Shown: piece after piece, positions 61,185 to 64,000 of the stretch | Position numbering within the stretch: position 1 is the first letter of the stretch | Layout of the letters: every line of letters starts with the position of its first letter | Assembly: GCA_964384945.1 (NCBI GenBank) | Contig: CAYLMK010000004.1 | Span: forward strand, 186,001-250,000 | DNA from: S015-6 sp964384945 | Lineage (GTDB): Bacteria > Desulfobacterota > DSWW01 | Direction of reading: 5' to 3' | DNA length: 64,000 bases | Translations under genes and position numbers: made by a program | The notes under the pieces: model-generated | Seen by the model: only the letters and a program-made list of their open reading frames with translations | Databases searched by the model: none | What the model was told of the DNA's origin: nothing

Positions 61185-62891
61185 TCACCACTCTCTCGCC
61201 TCCAGCCGGCGGGCCCCCCAGCGCATGGGAAGAAGGCAGACAGCCAGGCTCAGGATCACGACGAGGCCCAGGCGGACGGCGACGAGAACCAGCCGGTGGG
61301 CGTCCACTCGGACACCGCCCAGGAGGGACAGGAAGATCACGTTCACCGGCCACGCCTCCAGAAACACGGCCAGCGCGATGAACGCCATGGCGAGGATCAT
61401 GTAGAGAATCGCACCGTAGCCGGTGGCGATCTTGGCGGCATTCTCAACGGAGAACCGGGGGTAGGCCGCCCCGAGTCCGATGCCGAGCCCCACGACCCCG
61501 GCGGTGAGGAAGACCATGGTGACCGCCGAAAGCCCCATCATGAAGCCGGAGACGTTGAGGAACCAGTTGGACAGAAGGATCAGGGTCTCGGAGAGCACGA
61601 GCAGGGGCACCAGGTACATCCAGAATTTGGCCCGGAGGAGCTTCCGGGTCGAGATCGGCGCGCTCCGGATGAGCCAGAAGGATTTCCCCTCGATGCTCAC
61701 GGCCGGGAAGACGAACCGGATCGCCACTGCGGAGACCACGAACCCCGCGAGCCCCATGTTGAGGAAGGACAGAAGGTTCTGCAGGTAGACCGTGGCCAGG
61801 GGAATCTTGTTCAGATCGAGGACCCGGAAGTTGTAAAGATAAACAACGACCAGGGCCCCCAGCAGGAGAAGCTGGGTCCACTGGGTCGTGTCCCGCAGAA
61901 AGAGCTTGATGTCCTTGCGAACCACGGAGCGGGCCTGCAGGCCGAAGGGGCGGGTCAGGAACGCAAAGGATCTGTGAATCCAGGAAGACGCCGCGATCCG
62001 GGTGCCGGCCCCTTCCTGGGACTTCATCCAGCCTTCCAGGTAGATGAGGCCGCCCACCCAGGCGCCGATCGTGACCAGCGCCATGGCCGTGCTTGCAAGG
62101 AGAAGAAAATGGAACAGAGGCGCGCCCGGCCTTTCGAAAAGCAGGGGGACGAGGAACTCGGTCAGCCATTGACTCGGAAGACAAGCCGAGGAGGGGGTCC
62201 TCACCACGGCCAGAAAGTCGATGAACCGCTCGAGCTCCGCCTCCTCGAAGAGCCGCTCCGGCTGAAGAAACCGAAAGAGCAGATAGAGGCTAACCAGAAC
62301 GAGGATGGCGAGGAGCGCGAGGACTTCCTTGGTTCTCCTGGCCGGAAAGAGCCGCACGAGGCCCATCGTGCACAGGATCCCCAGGGCCGCTGCGATGACG
62401 AGCAGGGGGACGAACCCGGCCAGAACCGCGCCGTAGTAGGCCCAGGAGGCCTCGTAGACCACGCCGTAGGCTCCGAAGACGGGCGTCCCGAAGAGCACGA
62501 TCATCCAGGAGGAGCTGACCAGCGTCTCCACGAACTTGGCGTGATAGATCCTGTCCAGGGAAAGGGGCATCGCGTGCAGGAGATTGAGCTCCTCGGACAG
62601 GTAGAAGGAGGAGACGGCCGTTACGATGTTACTGAAGACCAGCAGGGAGAAGAAGACCACGGTGATCATGGCGAGAAGCTTCTCGGCCAGGAGGGTCCCG
62701 ATGGCCCCCACCCCCTGGAAATAGGACAAAACCCGGTAGAACAAGTAGAAGATCCCCACCCAGAAAACTGCCCCCAGGATGAAGATCACCGCGTCCTTGA
62801 TCGTGCCGGAACCTTTTTGCGCCCGATCCCGGTCCCCGACCCGGAAGGACCTCCAGGAGGGCAGCAGGAGGTAGAGAAACGTGCCTTTCAT
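61185..62891 (-). CDS. ABC exporter permease
   Basis: A 568-residue integral membrane protein with about 12-14 predicted helices (for example VIFILGAVFWVGIFYLFYRV, LAILVLVSLYLLFRF, WTQLLLLGALVVVYLYNF, VTMVFLTAGVVGLGIGLG). It resembles large ABC-2-type permeases found beside CcmA/NatA-like ATPases. The start ATG at 62891 overlaps the ATPase stop (ATGA). The cargo is unknown. Confidence 0.85.
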   Translation of the reverse strand: MKGTFLYLLLPSWRSFRVGDRDRAQKGSGTIKDAVIFILGAVFWVGIFYLFYRVLSYFQGVGAIGTLLAEKLLAMITVVFFSLLVFSNIVTAVSSFYLSEELNLLHAMPLSLDRIYHAKFVETLVSSSWMIVLFGTPVFGAYGVVYEASWAYYGAVLAGFVPLLVIAAALGILCTMGLVRLFPARRTKEVLALLAILVLVSLYLLFRFLQPERLFEEAELERFIDFLAVVRTPSSACLPSQWLTEFLVPLLFERPGAPLFHFLLLASTAMALVTIGAWVGGLIYLEGWMKSQEGAGTRIAASSWIHRSFAFLTRPFGLQARSVVRKDIKLFLRDTTQWTQLLLLGALVVVYLYNFRVLDLNKIPLATVYLQNLLSFLNMGLAGFVVSAVAIRFVFPAVSIEGKSFWLIRSAPISTRKLLRAKFWMYLVPLLVLSETLILLSNWFLNVSGFMMGLSAVTMVFLTAGVVGLGIGLGAAYPRFSVENAAKIATGYGAILYMILAMAFIALAVFLEAWPVNVIFLSLLGGVRVDAHRLVLVAVRLGLVVILSLAVCLLPMRWGARRLEAREW

Positions 62892-63646
62892 GACCGCAGG
62901 TACTCCACGACCCGGATCATCTCTTCCCCTCCGGTGAGTTGCAGGAAGATGGATTCCAGTCGATCCGCTTCCCCCTTCGCCTGCCGCTGCAAATCTTCCC
63001 GGGTCCCCAGGGCGATGAGTTCGCCCATGTGAATGATGCCGATGCGGTCGCACACCTCCTCGGCCACTCCGAGCGTGTGCGTGGACATGAAGATGGTCTT
63101 GCCCCGCGAGCAATACTCCCGGAAGATCGACTTGACGAGCCTTGCCCCCTGCGGATCGAGCCCGACCATCGGCTCGTCCACGACCACCACCTCGGGATGA
63201 TGCAGAAAGGCGCCCCCCATCACGAGCCGCTGCCGCATCCCGTGGGAATAGCCCTCGATCAGTTCTCCCCGGAAGTCCTTCAGGCCGAAGAGTTCGAAGA
63301 GTTCGTCGATCCTCTTGCCGAGCCGGAGGCCGTCGATCCGGTGGAGGCCGCCGAGGAACCGGAGAAACTCCTCTCCGGTGAGCTTCTCGTAGAGAAACGG
63401 TCGGTCCGGGATAAAGCCCATCCGGGCCTTGGCCCGGATCGGGTCCGCCGCCACATCGACTCCGCCCACGAGGATGCTCCCCTCCGTGGGCCGCATCAGC
63501 CCTGCGATCATCCGGATCGTGGTGGTCTTGCCTGCTCCGTTCGGCCCGAGAAACCCGAACACCTCGCCGCGCCGCACGAGCAGGGAAAGGCCGCGGACCG
63601 CCGCCAGACCGCGGTATCGCTTGGTCACCTCCCGCAGTTCGATCAT
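62888..63646 (-). CDS. ABC exporter ATP-binding protein
   Basis: A 252-residue ABC ATPase of the CcmA/NatA type. It has Walker A GPNGAGKTT, signature YSHGMRQRL, Walker B VVVVDEPM and the switch His in STHTL. It starts at ATG 63646, overlapping the transglutaminase stop, and is coupled to the permease gene downstream. The three genes form one unit. Confidence 0.93.
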   Translation of the reverse strand: MIELREVTKRYRGLAAVRGLSLLVRRGEVFGFLGPNGAGKTTTIRMIAGLMRPTEGSILVGGVDVAADPIRAKARMGFIPDRPFLYEKLTGEEFLRFLGGLHRIDGLRLGKRIDELFELFGLKDFRGELIEGYSHGMRQRLVMGGAFLHHPEVVVVDEPMVGLDPQGARLVKSIFREYCSRGKTIFMSTHTLGVAEEVCDRIGIIHMGELIALGTREDLQRQAKGEADRLESIFLQLTGGEEMIRVVEYLRS

Positions 63647-64000
63647 CGGGCGTCCAGAATCTTCAGGGAAAGCCTGCCGACCACCCGGGCCATCTTCATC
63701 TGCTCTTCGAGGCCCCCGTCCGCGAATTTCAGGTGGGTGACGTCGGCCGGGAACTGGCCCATCACCGGATCCAGGCTCACCCAGTCGCCCACCCACACCT
63801 CGTTCCATGCGTGATAGAAGAACCCCGTGCCCGTGTAGACCACCCCCACCGCAATCGCGGCCGGCAACCCGGCGGCCCGGGCCAGAGCGGCCATGAGTGC
63901 GGCATGCTCGTTGCAGTCCCCTGCCTTCGCGTTCAGCACATCGAGGGCGCTGGGCAGGCTCAAGGTCGGCCGCTTCTCCAGGTTCTCGTACACCCATTCC
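63643..64000 (-). CDS. transglutaminase-like protein (partial)
   Basis: The C-terminal 118 residues of a transglutaminase-like (papain-fold) protein cut by the right edge. The catalytic Cys is in GDCNEHAAL, the His in FYHAWNEVWVG and the Asp in WVSLDPVMGQ. Members act as periplasmic proteases or cross-linkers. Its stop overlaps the start of the ABC ATPase gene, so it belongs to the exporter operon. The N-terminal part and any signal peptide lie outside the window. Confidence 0.85.
   Translation of the reverse strand, partial: EWVYENLEKRPTLSLPSALDVLNAKAGDCNEHAALMAALARAAGLPAAIAVGVVYTGTGFFYHAWNEVWVGDWVSLDPVMGQFPADVTHLKFADGGLEEQMKMARVVGRLSLKILDAR

Noticed and set aside
1..64000. tRNA and rRNA genes
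   Set aside because: No cloverleaf with a TTC-containing T arm or rRNA-like segment was noticed by eye; a tRNA search program would be decisive.

Overview
The window is GC-rich, densely packed bacterial DNA. Genes lie in short operons on both strands, many with 4-bp ATGA overlaps. The gene content points to a strictly anaerobic Gram-negative bacterium of the deltaproteobacterial (Desulfobacterota-like) kind. The evidence is a selenocysteine-containing glycine-reductase-type operon, 4-hydroxybutyryl-CoA-dehydratase-like proteins, EtfAB with an acyl-CoA dehydrogenase, a cytoplasmic molybdopterin enzyme, Lol-type lipoprotein export genes and OpgG. No rRNA, tRNA or CRISPR array was seen, so the taxon is an inference.

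Layout. 1-4.9 kb (minus): DUF362 protein (cut by the edge), molybdopterin oxidoreductase, tandem-hotdog thioesterase and a pectin-acetylesterase-like lipoprotein. 5.1-10.4 kb: secreted subtilase lipoprotein, DnaJ and GrpE, and a small SHOCT lipoprotein. 10.6-16.0 kb (minus): a LolCDE/MacB-like export operon with a LolA-like protein, two FtsX permeases, an ATPase and an outer-membrane protein. 16-26 kb: six-hairpin-glycosidase-like protein, a small-protein/SMUG1 pair, a cold-shock gene with a hairpin-containing leader, a DEAD-box helicase, a C45-like hydrolase, OpgG and a glutamine amidotransferase.

26.4-32.4 kb: an operon of a PEP-utilising multidomain protein, two chromate-resistance-domain proteins and an MFS transporter. 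32.5-41 kb: a TetR-controlled acyl-CoA operon (two AbfD/HpaB-family proteins, acyl-CoA dehydrogenase, EtfBA, acyl-CoA ligase). After an RlmI methyltransferase, 42.3-50.7 kb holds a GntR-controlled grdE-grdB-grdC-grdD-trx-grdA operon, with in-frame UGA codons in grdB and grdA, then ackA. Substrate reduction by component B, transfer through selenoprotein A, release of acetyl-phosphate by C/D and ATP formation by AckA would be the working pathway. GrdE, however, lacks the expected Asn-Cys self-cleavage site, so glycine may not be the substrate.

51-55.7 kb: an XRE repressor/ImmA-like protease pair faces a convergent operon of a small protein, a Ycf46-type AAA+ ATPase, a HEAT-like protein, Ycf35/DUF1257 and DUF2997. 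The same 19-bp inverted repeat overlaps both promoters, so this is probably one regulated system; I consider it the best candidate for an undescribed system here. 56-64 kb: methyltransferase and ATP-grasp-like pair, DUF885 peptidase, double-TM2 protein, a lipoprotein and an ABC exporter next to a transglutaminase cut by the right edge.
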